Origin: Methanobrevibacter millerae
GTDB lineage: Archaea > Methanobacteriota > Methanobacteria > Methanobacteriales > Methanobacteriaceae
Assembly (NCBI RefSeq): GCF_900103415.1
Contig: NZ_FMXB01000002.1
Location: 82,257 to 146,256, forward strand
Direction: 5' to 3'
DNA length: 64,000 nucleotides
Of the stretch, positions 44,647 to 53,600 are shown in pieces (position 1 is the first letter of the stretch; each line of letters opens with the position of its first letter). The notes under the pieces are model-generated. The model had not been told where the DNA came from. It saw only the letters and a list, made by a program, of their open reading frames with translations, and ran no database searches. The translations under genes were made by a program, and so were the position numbers.

Positions 44647-45843
44647 TTATTCTCCCATTAATATTTTCCTTAAAGTGTCAATGTCTGCATCGACCTGCGT
44701 TGGCTGAGTACATGCATCAATTGCAGTATTTGGATCTTTAAGCAAGTGTCCGGTTACGACACAGGTAATGGTTTCTCCTTTGTCGATTACGCCCTGATCG
44801 ACCAGTTTCTTAAGACCGGCAATTGAAGCTGCTGAGGCCGGCTCGACACCGATACCTTCGGTTCTTGCAAGAAGTTTTTGAGCATCGAGGATCTCTTCGT
44901 CTGTAACCGTTTCAGAGTATCCGTTTGAATCGTAAATTGCATTCAAGGCCTTGATGTCACTTACAGGTGCGCCTATACGGATAGCTGTTGCAATCGTTTC
45001 AGGGTTTTCAACAGGCACCACTCTTCTTTCGCCCTTTTTAAACGCATTTGTAACAGGACATGCGCCTTCTGCCTGAATACCAGTCATCATAGGCACATCC
45101 TTAACAAATCCTGCATTGTAAAACTCAGATATTCCTTTCCAGATTGCTGAGATGTTACCGGCATTGCCGACAGGCAAGATGATCCTGTCCGGAGACTCCC
45201 AGCCAAGGTCCCTTAAAATTTCATAACCGATTGTCTTTTGGCCTTCAAGCCTGTAAGGGTTGATTGAATTCAATAGGTAAAGATGCTTTTCCAAAGCAAG
45301 GGCAGTCATCGCTTCGAGTGCTTCATCAAAGTTACCGTTAATGGACATTACTTCAGCGCCGTGAAACATTGCCTGAGCCAGTTTTCCCAGTGCAACCTTT
45401 CCTGAAGGTAAAAACACGATACAGCGCAGTCCGGCACGGGCAGCATAAGCCGCAAGTGATGCTGAGGTGTTACCTGTTGATGCGCATCCTACGGTACTGA
45501 CGCCCAGTTCCATTGCCTTTGTCATACCTACAGTCATTCCACGGTCCTTAAAGCTTCCGGTAGGGTTTGATCCTTCAACCTTAACGTATAGGTTAACGCC
45601 CAGTTCATCGCCTAACTTGTCACATTTGCAGAATGGAGTTCCTCCTTCATCAAGAGAAACGATTTTTGAATCGTCTACCGGAATGCATTCCTTAAATTTC
45701 CACAAATTATCTCTTCTGCCATCAAATATATCTTTGGAAACATCAATATCACAGACGAGCTCAAGAACGCTACCGCATTTCTCACAGGTGTAGATTACTT
45801 CGTCGTCGTCATATTCTGCTCCACATGAAACACAACGTATCAT
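44647..45843 (-). CDS. thrC: Threonine synthase
   Basis: 398 residues from the ATG at 45843. An N-terminal zinc ribbon (CVSCG, CEKCG) leads into the PLP domain with the lysine in NPTGSFKDRG (near 115), CASTGNTSASLAAYAA near 140 and the PLP phosphate loop LPVGNAGNISA near 240. It converts O-phosphohomoserine to threonine. The surrounding genes do not form a threonine operon. Confidence 0.94.
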   Translation of the reverse strand: MIRCVSCGAEYDDDEVIYTCEKCGSVLELVCDIDVSKDIFDGRRDNLWKFKECIPVDDSKIVSLDEGGTPFCKCDKLGDELGVNLYVKVEGSNPTGSFKDRGMTVGMTKAMELGVSTVGCASTGNTSASLAAYAARAGLRCIVFLPSGKVALGKLAQAMFHGAEVMSINGNFDEALEAMTALALEKHLYLLNSINPYRLEGQKTIGYEILRDLGWESPDRIILPVGNAGNISAIWKGISEFYNAGFVKDVPMMTGIQAEGACPVTNAFKKGERRVVPVENPETIATAIRIGAPVSDIKALNAIYDSNGYSETVTDEEILDAQKLLARTEGIGVEPASAASIAGLKKLVDQGVIDKGETITCVVTGHLLKDPNTAIDACTQPTQVDADIDTLRKILMGE

Positions 45844-46000
45844 AAATATCACTAAAATAAATTAAAATTCTATATTAATAAATTTAAATTAAATGATATA
45901 AAAAATTATCCTAAAACAAAAAGAAATGTAGATTTATTTTTAAAAATTTTAAATTACTAGTATTTTAGATTTAATTGCTAAAAAAGTAAAAAAAATAATG

Positions 46001-46206
46001 TTAATCAAAGCCTAATGCTTCACTAACATCATTTAAGAATTTTTCGGAATGTAATTTCTTGAAAACATCCTCATTCCAGCCATCACCCATTAATCCACGA
46101 TTAATGTAAGCCCAAATTTGCTGATCAACAGTTATATGATTTTCTTTAGCCTTTTTTCAAGCATATATCTTAATCTCTTATCTTTAACTTCAAAATGGAA
46201 ATCCAT
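46001..46206 (-). pseudogene. Frameshifted small gene (about 68 residues if intact)
   Basis: An ATG at 46206, preceded by GGTGATATT, starts MDFHFEVKDKRLRYMLEKR. Near 46148-46157 (a run of six A then GGC on the minus strand) the frame must shift by one base to continue KENHITVDQQIWAYINRGL and on to EALGFD and TAA at 46001. The distance is not a multiple of three, which confirms the break. It looks like a small helical, possibly antitoxin-like or ribbon-helix-helix protein. The break lies at a homopolymer, so slippage, a sequencing error or true decay are all possible. Confidence 0.6.
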
Positions 46207-46397
46207 AATATCACCAACACTTACATGCTAGAAATCAATGAATTTTTAATTGTTTAATTTATTAGTTTAGATAAATAAATAAAAAAAAGTATGATTTCAA
46301 ATGTAAATTTAAATTAAAAATTTAAATAAAATTAAATACAAAAAAAAAACATAATTTCCATTTTTACTGGAGTCCCTATACCTTAGGAGATTAAATA

Positions 46398-47153
46398 ATG
46401 AAAATCTTTGGTTTATTTGATTTAGATATTGACGGAAAGTACTTTCAAGACAAAGAAACCGTGAAAAAGCGGTTCATAAAGATATTTGGAATATTGCTGA
46501 TACTTGCAATAGTCATGTCAAGCTTTACGCTATTTGGATTTTTATTCTTCTTCCTGCTTCTGTTTGCATTTGGAGGAATATATCTGGTGGAGTATTACAG
46601 TGATGAACTTGACGAAAAATACGGCCTTTATAACTTCAATAATTTAAGGGGATACTCCAGACAAATTGGAGCGTTTACTTTTCTTGGATATTCAACAACA
46701 TCCTTATCCGTACTTCTAATATGCCTGTGTGCTGAAATTAATACTGTAAAATCAATTTTAATCGCAATTATCTTTGCATTACCATTTTTAGCAATTGGCC
46801 TTAGATTTAAAACATTTAATGACAGCAGTCTGGAAGAAAACGGGGAAATAGTCTTTGATGCTGGCTATGAGCCTAATTATTATTTTCCTGTGCTCGCCAT
46901 CTGCTGTTATTTGGGTTATATACAGGGATTTTTCGAAACATCCCAAATAAATACTATTGCTTTAATATTGTCAACAACCTTTTGTTTTATCTGGATAGTA
47001 TTTCCTGACAAGTTTAACAAAATCATACCCTTTGAAAACAGGACAAAAAAGGGCGAGGCATTATATCTAGCCATTGCACTAATCGTGTTTTTCATATTGC
47101 TTAGTCAATTCACTACGGTGCCCTTCGTAAAAGTGATGGGATTCATCGAGTGA
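46398..47153 (+). CDS. Multi-pass membrane protein of unknown function
   Basis: 251 residues. A polar start (FGLFDLDIDGKYFQDKETVKK) is followed by about seven membrane segments in three pairs with short loops. No transporter or enzyme signature is recognised. TTAGGAG precedes the ATG. The 73-residue membrane protein 18 bases downstream is probably a partner. Confidence 0.7.
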   Translation: MKIFGLFDLDIDGKYFQDKETVKKRFIKIFGILLILAIVMSSFTLFGFLFFFLLLFAFGGIYLVEYYSDELDEKYGLYNFNNLRGYSRQIGAFTFLGYSTTSLSVLLICLCAEINTVKSILIAIIFALPFLAIGLRFKTFNDSSLEENGEIVFDAGYEPNYYFPVLAICCYLGYIQGFFETSQINTIALILSTTFCFIWIVFPDKFNKIIPFENRTKKGEALYLAIALIVFFILLSQFTTVPFVKVMGFIE

Positions 47154-47171
47154 AAATAAGGGAGAATTGAA

Positions 47172-47393
47172 ATGAATGCAAAGGAAATAGTAATTCTCAT
47201 TACGCCAATAGCCATTTTCATCTTAAAAAGATATATTTCAATTTTCATAACAATTCCTCTTTTAATAATATTTTCCACCATAACCTATTATTTATACGTT
47301 AAATCAGGAAATAAATACTTTAAAAGCGCATTAGCGTTATTTGGACTGGATTTCCTTTTTATCATTATTGGTATCTTATTTCATTATTTATGA
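47172..47393 (+). CDS. Small membrane protein
   Basis: 73 residues with two to three membrane segments and no polar domain. AGGGAGAATTG gives a good start. Same transcript as the preceding membrane protein. It overlaps the convergent SpoIIM-like gene by six bases. Function unknown. Confidence 0.6.
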   Translation: MNAKEIVILITPIAIFILKRYISIFITIPLLIIFSTITYYLYVKSGNKYFKSALALFGLDFLFIIIGILFHYL

Positions 47394-48017
47394 AAAAAAC
47401 CCTAAAACAAAACGGGCTATGGGAACAGTCAGATACACTTCAACAAAACCTGCAATTATCATGAGGATTACGGAAATGAAAAATATCAAAACTGCCTGCT
47501 TTAATTTAATGGAATTATCATGAAATGAATCAGTTAATGACAAATCCACTATCAGATAGCTTTTAAAGAAGTTGAAAAGGAAATTAAATAAAACCAGACC
47601 TGATGAACATGCCAGAAAACATGACGTGAGTTCAAATATCCCGTGGGGAAGAAGCATTAATACCACCCTGAAGAAATCATCCTGAATGGCTACATAATAT
47701 CCTACGAAAAATCCGTTATATGCCAGAAGAAAGACAGATAAGCAAAATAATATCCCATAAATAAACATCTGGAAAATTATGGCAATGTTATTGAGAAAAA
47801 TATCCTTAAAAGTAAGCTGCACCACTCCCGTTTCGACCTTTTGTGTCAAATCGTCAACGGCAGGCTGCAGATAGCTAGAAAAATAAGATTCGAAAATGTA
47901 TCCTGAAATTAAAGATAAAATAAGAATAATTAAAGAAAGATAAATAGCTAATTTGTTTTCCAAAAAAGCAAATTTAACTTCCCTATAGAATTGTTTGAGC
48001 AATTTCTGCTGCCTCAA
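47388..48017 (-). CDS. SpoIIM/DUF95-like membrane protein
   Basis: 209 residues, about five membrane segments. NNIAIIFQMFIYGILF, GFFVGYY near 120 and LLPHGIFELTSCFLA near 140-155 match the DUF95 family that includes the sporulation protein SpoIIM and many archaeal proteins. The archaeal role is unknown, perhaps in membrane or cell-wall organisation. It starts inside the end of trpS (TTG at 48017, or the TTG at 48004 with an AGGCAG site), so the two are coupled. Confidence 0.75.
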   Translation of the reverse strand: MRQQKLLKQFYREVKFAFLENKLAIYLSLIILILSLISGYIFESYFSSYLQPAVDDLTQKVETGVVQLTFKDIFLNNIAIIFQMFIYGILFCLSVFLLAYNGFFVGYYVAIQDDFFRVVLMLLPHGIFELTSCFLACSSGLVLFNFLFNFFKSYLIVDLSLTDSFHDNSIKLKQAVLIFFISVILMIIAGFVEVYLTVPIARFVLGFFS

Positions 48018-49071
48018 CCTGTTTATCCTTTAAATCATCAAAGTATTCCTGCATCAACTCTGCAGTTTTTGCCTTACAGTCTCCGCAGCGCAAAGTACCG
48101 CTTAAGCATTCTTCACGAATCTTTTCAAGTTCGCTGTCATCATCAATTAAATGATAGAGAAGCATTTCATAAATTACGCATTTGTCCACTTCTCCGCCAA
48201 GTTCCTCCTGTTCCTTGAGGGTTTCCCTTCCACCTGTTTTGGCGGTCTTTACCTTTTTGGCTGCAACTTCAGGAGCTTCATTCAAATAGATTGCAGTGTT
48301 CGGCTTTGAACTGCTCATCTTATCCCCTGTCAAGCCGGTTAAAAACCTGTGATAGGTGGATGCCGGAGGAATAAAGCCCAATTCCTCGTTTAACCTGTGG
48401 GCAATATCTCTTGTAAGTCTGATATGAGGATCCTGGTCGACTCCAACGGGAACTACAACCTTTTTCGGGCCTCCGAATTCCTCGATTTGCGGAAGCAATA
48501 TATCGGCCACCTGCATTAATGGCGCCTGAACGTGAGCGATATTGGTTGACTTGTCAAATCCGTAGATTGCGTTCAATTGGGAAAAGTTGGTTTTACGGGA
48601 AGCCTTGAATTCCAAATCAAAGAGTGACTTGTTCTGGGACTGAAGATAAACGTTGACATTATCCCTTTCCAGGTCAAGCCCTAATGCTATCCAGTTTGTG
48701 AGATATTCTTCAATAGCTATCTTTCTTCCTTTCTCAAAGCTCATGTCCCTTGCTGCATAGGACTCCAGATCTGCTATCGGCAAAGATAACATGGCTCCCT
48801 TCTGCTGATACCAAATCAATTGGTCAACCACCATCTTGTGGCCTATGTGCATCTGGCCGCTCGGCATCATGCCAGTGACGACTGCAAAGTCTTCCTTTTT
48901 ATTGATTAAATCATTGATTTCATTAAATTCCCTGTGTCCAAAGACCACACCCCTTTTCATCAGCCTTTGAGGTTCCTTAATGTCATCCAAAATGTCTGAA
49001 ATTTTCTTTATTCCAAATTCATTGATTAACTTGTCATAATCTACGCTTGTTGATGTCCATGGATCAATCAT
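47983..49071 (-). CDS. trpS: Tryptophanyl-tRNA synthetase
   Basis: 362 residues from the ATG at 49071 (AAGGTGAAG upstream). Class I motifs: MPSGQMHIGHKM near 70 and the KMSSSKPN loop near 255. The archaeal/eukaryotic form has the long N-terminal extension seen here (MIDPWTSTSVDYDKLI). It charges tRNA-Trp. Confidence 0.95.
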   Translation of the reverse strand: MIDPWTSTSVDYDKLINEFGIKKISDILDDIKEPQRLMKRGVVFGHREFNEINDLINKKEDFAVVTGMMPSGQMHIGHKMVVDQLIWYQQKGAMLSLPIADLESYAARDMSFEKGRKIAIEEYLTNWIALGLDLERDNVNVYLQSQNKSLFDLEFKASRKTNFSQLNAIYGFDKSTNIAHVQAPLMQVADILLPQIEEFGGPKKVVVPVGVDQDPHIRLTRDIAHRLNEELGFIPPASTYHRFLTGLTGDKMSSSKPNTAIYLNEAPEVAAKKVKTAKTGGRETLKEQEELGGEVDKCVIYEMLLYHLIDDDSELEKIREECLSGTLRCGDCKAKTAELMQEYFDDLKDKQVEAAEIAQTIL

Positions 49072-49177
49072 ATTCTTCACCTTATCCCATATAACTACAT
49101 TAAATTAAATAACCTATTGATAATCATAATAGTAATAACATTAACTTATCAAAATATAATAGCTTTCTTTGATTAAA

Positions 49178-49693
49178 TTATGGCCTTGTCCATTCCACAT
49201 TATAGTATGTTATGTCAAAGTCATCGTCGACAATCGCCAAAAGAAGCTTCTTGTTGACTCCGTGGGAAACCCGGACATAGCTTGCAAAATCCAAAACGTT
49301 GATGTCGAAATTCTCATAAACGATTTTAACCAAAAAGTCTGAATGGCCTTTTCCCGGAGACCTTCCACGATCATATAATCTGAAATCGGAGCCGTATTTA
49401 AAACCGGTTTTAATGACATATCCCCTATCTTTTAAATCACGATAAACGACATATTTTCCATATAATTCCCTTTCCTTCAATAAATCAATGAAATAGGACA
49501 GGCTGCATTTAACATCGTCTTCATAAATGTCCAAACGGTCCTTTTCCAGAAGATAACATGCCTCAATTAATGAGAGGTTTAACGTGTCCTCTTCGATTTT
49601 ACCGAAAAAGCTTTTTTCATGCAAGGCTATAGGCCTTTTGCTGCCTTCTTCTATTTTAACTGATACTATTTCATTAGATAAATTTCCACGCAT
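49178..49693 (-). CDS. endA: tRNA-splicing endonuclease
   Basis: 171 residues. C-terminal catalytic region: the tyrosine in FRLYDRG near 105, histidine in GKGHSDFLV near 115 and a lysine in the NKKLLLAI segment near 146 form the triad. The N-terminus is the normal EndA domain for a homotetramer. It removes bulge-helix-bulge introns from tRNA and rRNA. Confidence 0.93.
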   Translation of the reverse strand: MRGNLSNEIVSVKIEEGSKRPIALHEKSFFGKIEEDTLNLSLIEACYLLEKDRLDIYEDDVKCSLSYFIDLLKERELYGKYVVYRDLKDRGYVIKTGFKYGSDFRLYDRGRSPGKGHSDFLVKIVYENFDINVLDFASYVRVSHGVNKKLLLAIVDDDFDITYYNVEWTRP

Positions 49694-49787
49694 TAAAACA
49701 CCTAAAAAGAAAAGAGTTATAATTAATTATGATATTGATGTTATATAAAACATTTGTTTTATATTAAAAAAAGAGAGATTTAGGGGT

Positions 49788-50492
49788 TTAGACCCTAATG
49801 AAAATGTTGTTGGCCATTTCCCTTGAAATGATGAAATCCTCATCTTCAATGTTGAGGGAAAATTCATTGCCGTCATTATTATAATAATGGAGCTTATCGC
49901 CGACTGCTATTCCCAAATTGGCTATATCGTCCAGCAAATCATCATTTCCACGGATGAATGAAATGATACCTTCGGATTCGGGATTCAATTCGGAAATTGA
50001 AAGCAGATTGAATTGCCTGTTGATTACGTCATCAAAATCCTTTACTGAGAAACATTCCTGACAGCTTCCGAAATCCAAATCGCATGCAGGAATGACGTTG
50101 TCGTCGGGACATAAATCAGGATGCTGGAGCATGTTGCACAGTGCCCTTTCCGCTTCATCGGACAGAGTATGTTCCATTTCGCAGGCCTGTTCATGCACGT
50201 TTTCATGCTTTACCTTCAAGACCTCCAGGAGGAATTTCTCCAGAATTCTGTGCTTTCTTGTGATTTTTTGAGCTATTTTCATTCCTTCGTCGGTTAAAGA
50301 AGCACCTCTGTAAGGAGTGTAATTAATATAACCTAAAGCTTCCAATTTTTTAAGCATTTGGGTAACGCTTCCAGGCGCAATGCCCAACTCATTGGAAAGA
50401 GTAGTAGTTGATACCTGTTCTTTATTGCTTCCGTTTCTATAAAGAACTTCCAAGTATTCTTCAATATTTTCACTAATTTTATCATCAGCCAT
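49788..50492 (-). CDS. DtxR/MntR-family metal-dependent transcription regulator
   Basis: 234 residues from the ATG at 50492 (AAAAGGTGGA upstream). The winged helix (8-65) has VSTTTLSNELGIAPGSVTQMLKKLE. The dimerisation and metal domain (70-150) has HRILEKFLLEVL, HEQACEMEHTLSDEAER and CDLDFGSCQECF. The C-terminal part is FeoA/SH3-like. The family represses iron or manganese transport when metal is bound. Its own promoter carries a matching operator. Confidence 0.92.
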   Translation of the reverse strand: MADDKISENIEEYLEVLYRNGSNKEQVSTTTLSNELGIAPGSVTQMLKKLEALGYINYTPYRGASLTDEGMKIAQKITRKHRILEKFLLEVLKVKHENVHEQACEMEHTLSDEAERALCNMLQHPDLCPDDNVIPACDLDFGSCQECFSVKDFDDVINRQFNLLSISELNPESEGIISFIRGNDDLLDDIANLGIAVGDKLHYYNNDGNEFSLNIEDEDFIISREMANNIFIRV

Positions 50493-50540
50493 GAAAAATC
50501 CACCTTTTACATACAAATAATAATATATTTATTTTAAGAG

Positions 50541-50566
50541 TATAAAAAAGTTTTGGTTAACCTAAA
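50541..50566 (-). promoter_or_regulatory. DtxR-type operator and TATA box of the dtxR-like gene
   Basis: The plus strand reads TTTTGGTTAACCTAAA at 50551-50566, a palindrome with one mismatched pair. On the minus strand it directly precedes the TATA box CTTTTTTATA (50550-50541), about 50 bases upstream of the start codon. This suggests autoregulation. Compare with 35245-35273. Confidence 0.65.
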
Positions 50567-50644
50567 TATTTGGCGGGTTTTTTAAAAAAAATAGAAAAAT
50601 AGTTAATAAAATTAATTATTAACCAGTTTAATTCGTTTTTGAAC

Positions 50645-53600
50645 CTAATAAGGCAAGACGTCGAAAGTTCCCCTGTTAGTATATGACGCTGTATTCCAGT
50701 TGTTGATTACACCGAAGGAGTTTCTTGTACTTGTAGGGTCTGCATTAATCCAGCTTCCGCCGATATTGAATTGAGCCCATACGTGTCCATATGTGGAACC
50801 GCTTGAGAACGTACAGTATCCGGTTGCAAATCTCGCCGTCAATCCGACCGCCCTTGCCATTGCAACTAAGAGTTGTGCCTGGTCACAGCAGTTACCTGTT
50901 CCGGCAGCCAGGGTACCTTCAGCACCTTTTTGGGTATTGTAATAGAATGAATAAGAGATGGAATCTCTCACATAGTTATACAATGCGACTGCCTTGTCCC
51001 TATCGGAAGTCAATCCCTTGATAAGTGACTGGGCAAGCTCGGATATTGATTTTGAAGATCCGCTCTTGTAGATAATATGGACTGAAGTAGGCAGCGCTCC
51101 ATGATTGGAATAATAATCCAGAATGCGTGAGAATGAATCCAGCAATTCTGAGTATGCAATCTTACCCAAGGTTGATGAAGCGTAATTCGGAATCCAGTTG
51201 TTTGATGAAATGAAGTTTGCAACCCTATTCACAACATCCATATAATCCGTTTTTGATAAGGTTCCGTCAATAACGTCACCGGACGGAGTGGAAGGACCGC
51301 CGATTTCAATAAGGGTTACCGGATTGGTATTTGACGCATCAATCTGAACGATAGCTCTGCTCATCATGTATAGGAAGTCCTGCAAGGAATATTTACCTTC
51401 TTTAAGTACAATATAATCTGGGAAATCCTCATTTTCCTTGAAATATGCTGCCAAATAGCTGGCACCGGCAATGATGCTTGACAATGCAATCTTATCGCCG
51501 ACTTTTCCTTCAGCTACAGGAACGGATTCGGACAGTCTTACCAATTCATAAGTTGAATTTAAAATTTTATCATGACCTGTAACGCCGCAGAAATCAGCAT
51601 CACAATAATAACAGGTCAGTTCGCCTTCAACAGTGCCTTTAGGATTAATAAGCAATGTACCGTAATGTTCACAAATCGGACAGTAGTTGAGCCAGGTTGT
51701 AGTGTAGTTTACATACTGATAATCGGTAGTTGAATAGCTCGGAAGCATGTTAACCGTTAATGTTGGGTTATCAAGGAAATTGTTGACCAGTACGAATGCA
51801 GGCAATACTGATTCTGTTGCATAAAAGTCTAAAATCCTTGAATACATGTAAACCAAGGTTTCATACTTGATGTCTCCAACTGAAGATGTGGCATTGTCCG
51901 GAGCCTGATTGTTTGAAACGCAATATGCGTAAACCACATGGTTAATCTCCAGATATTCCTCATCAAACAGCACGTCATAAATGACATCACCGCGATTCTT
52001 TTCCGGTTCGGCCACAAGGAATGAAACGATATCGCCAGTATAAACGCCTTCAATCATCAATAAGGCCTGATTCATTAATGCCAGGAATTGAGGAACTGTG
52101 TATGCGCCATCGCCGACATAGACTTTCGAAGGCAATGTCCAATTCTTCTCAATATACAATTTCAAGTCAGAAGCTGCATCCAGGACATCTGAAAGGGAAA
52201 CCACATCATCATATGATGGATCCTCCAAGTCTTTGAAGTTCAGGAAGTTGGATATGCCGAATCTGAATAACATTACTCCATCAGCACCATTGTCAACAAC
52301 AGTCTGTGCATCACCGAAAAGTTCCGTGTATGTTAATTTGGTCGGATTGTCATCAGACAGATATGCCTGCAGTCCTGACCAGACCTCAGCGCCCTGTGAG
52401 TTCTGTACATACCATCTGGTTGTTGAAGCAAGCCAGTCTGTTCCGGCATTATAATTTCCTTTATACTGCATCAGAACGATTACGTCCAGATACTGGCTGA
52501 TGGCAGAAATGTCCTGACCGTAATAATAAATGTCATTGGTAGTTTCAGGCATGATTGAAGCAGACATTATAATGCTAGGATTTACGGCACGGCAAGCAGC
52601 AGTAACCTGTTTTACAAATTCCGTAATGGCTTCAGTTCCGCCTGTGGTTTTATATGCATTTCCAGGATATCTCAGGTAATCAAGATGAACACCTGCAACG
52701 CCAGGTATAGTAGCATAAGATTTAGCCTCATCGATTAACTCATTGAATAATGCCTGATTTATGGATCTTCCAGATACAGGATTAAGCCATTCTCCATCAT
52801 AGAAACATTGCATCCAGATATGGACGTTAATGCCGTATGATTTAGCAGACTGAATCCATGAAGTGACTTTAGATTGGCCATGTAAGGATAATGAGTAGAA
52901 GTTCAGGAATATGTCTGTTGTTCCAAGTGAAGCTAACTGAGAGAGGTTAACGTTTTCCATATCCCTTCCGAAAACCCAATAGCCGTATCCGCTTGAATCA
53001 TGTGCGGAAGCTACAGTAATTACTGTTGATACTTCAGATTGAATATAATCTCCATCTCCAGCAAAGGAAGCCGTAACCACATACGTTCCTGAAAAGAGGC
53101 TTCTGGATAAGGTAGCTATACCTGAGGAATCAGTTTTAACAGGATATTCTTTTGAAGATATTGTAAATACAACATCCTTGGATGCAAGCGGCTTATTTGA
53201 TGAATCAACCAGAGAGACTTTCAAATCGGCAGTAATGCCTGATATGAATGTGGTGGAAGACAGCCATTTCATTGAAGTTGCGGTTCTTGGCTTTACGGTA
53301 ATGTAAGCCTGTCCGCTTGAAGGCTCTACCCTTGATTCACCAAGATAATAATACTTAACAGGATACTTTCCTGCTGCAAGGTTGATAGTGATTTCAGCCA
53401 CACCGAAATCATTTGTTGTACGGGTATAGTTTACGCCATTGATGTTTATTATAACATCCCTGTACGGCATTCCAAAGTCATCGACTGTCAAAAGAATTGG
53501 GAATTTTTCACCTGCACCTTCACCAACTGTCGTATCTTGAGCACTTAGTATAGATGTATTGGTGTCGATTACCATAAGTAGTGAAGACTCTGTTAATTCT

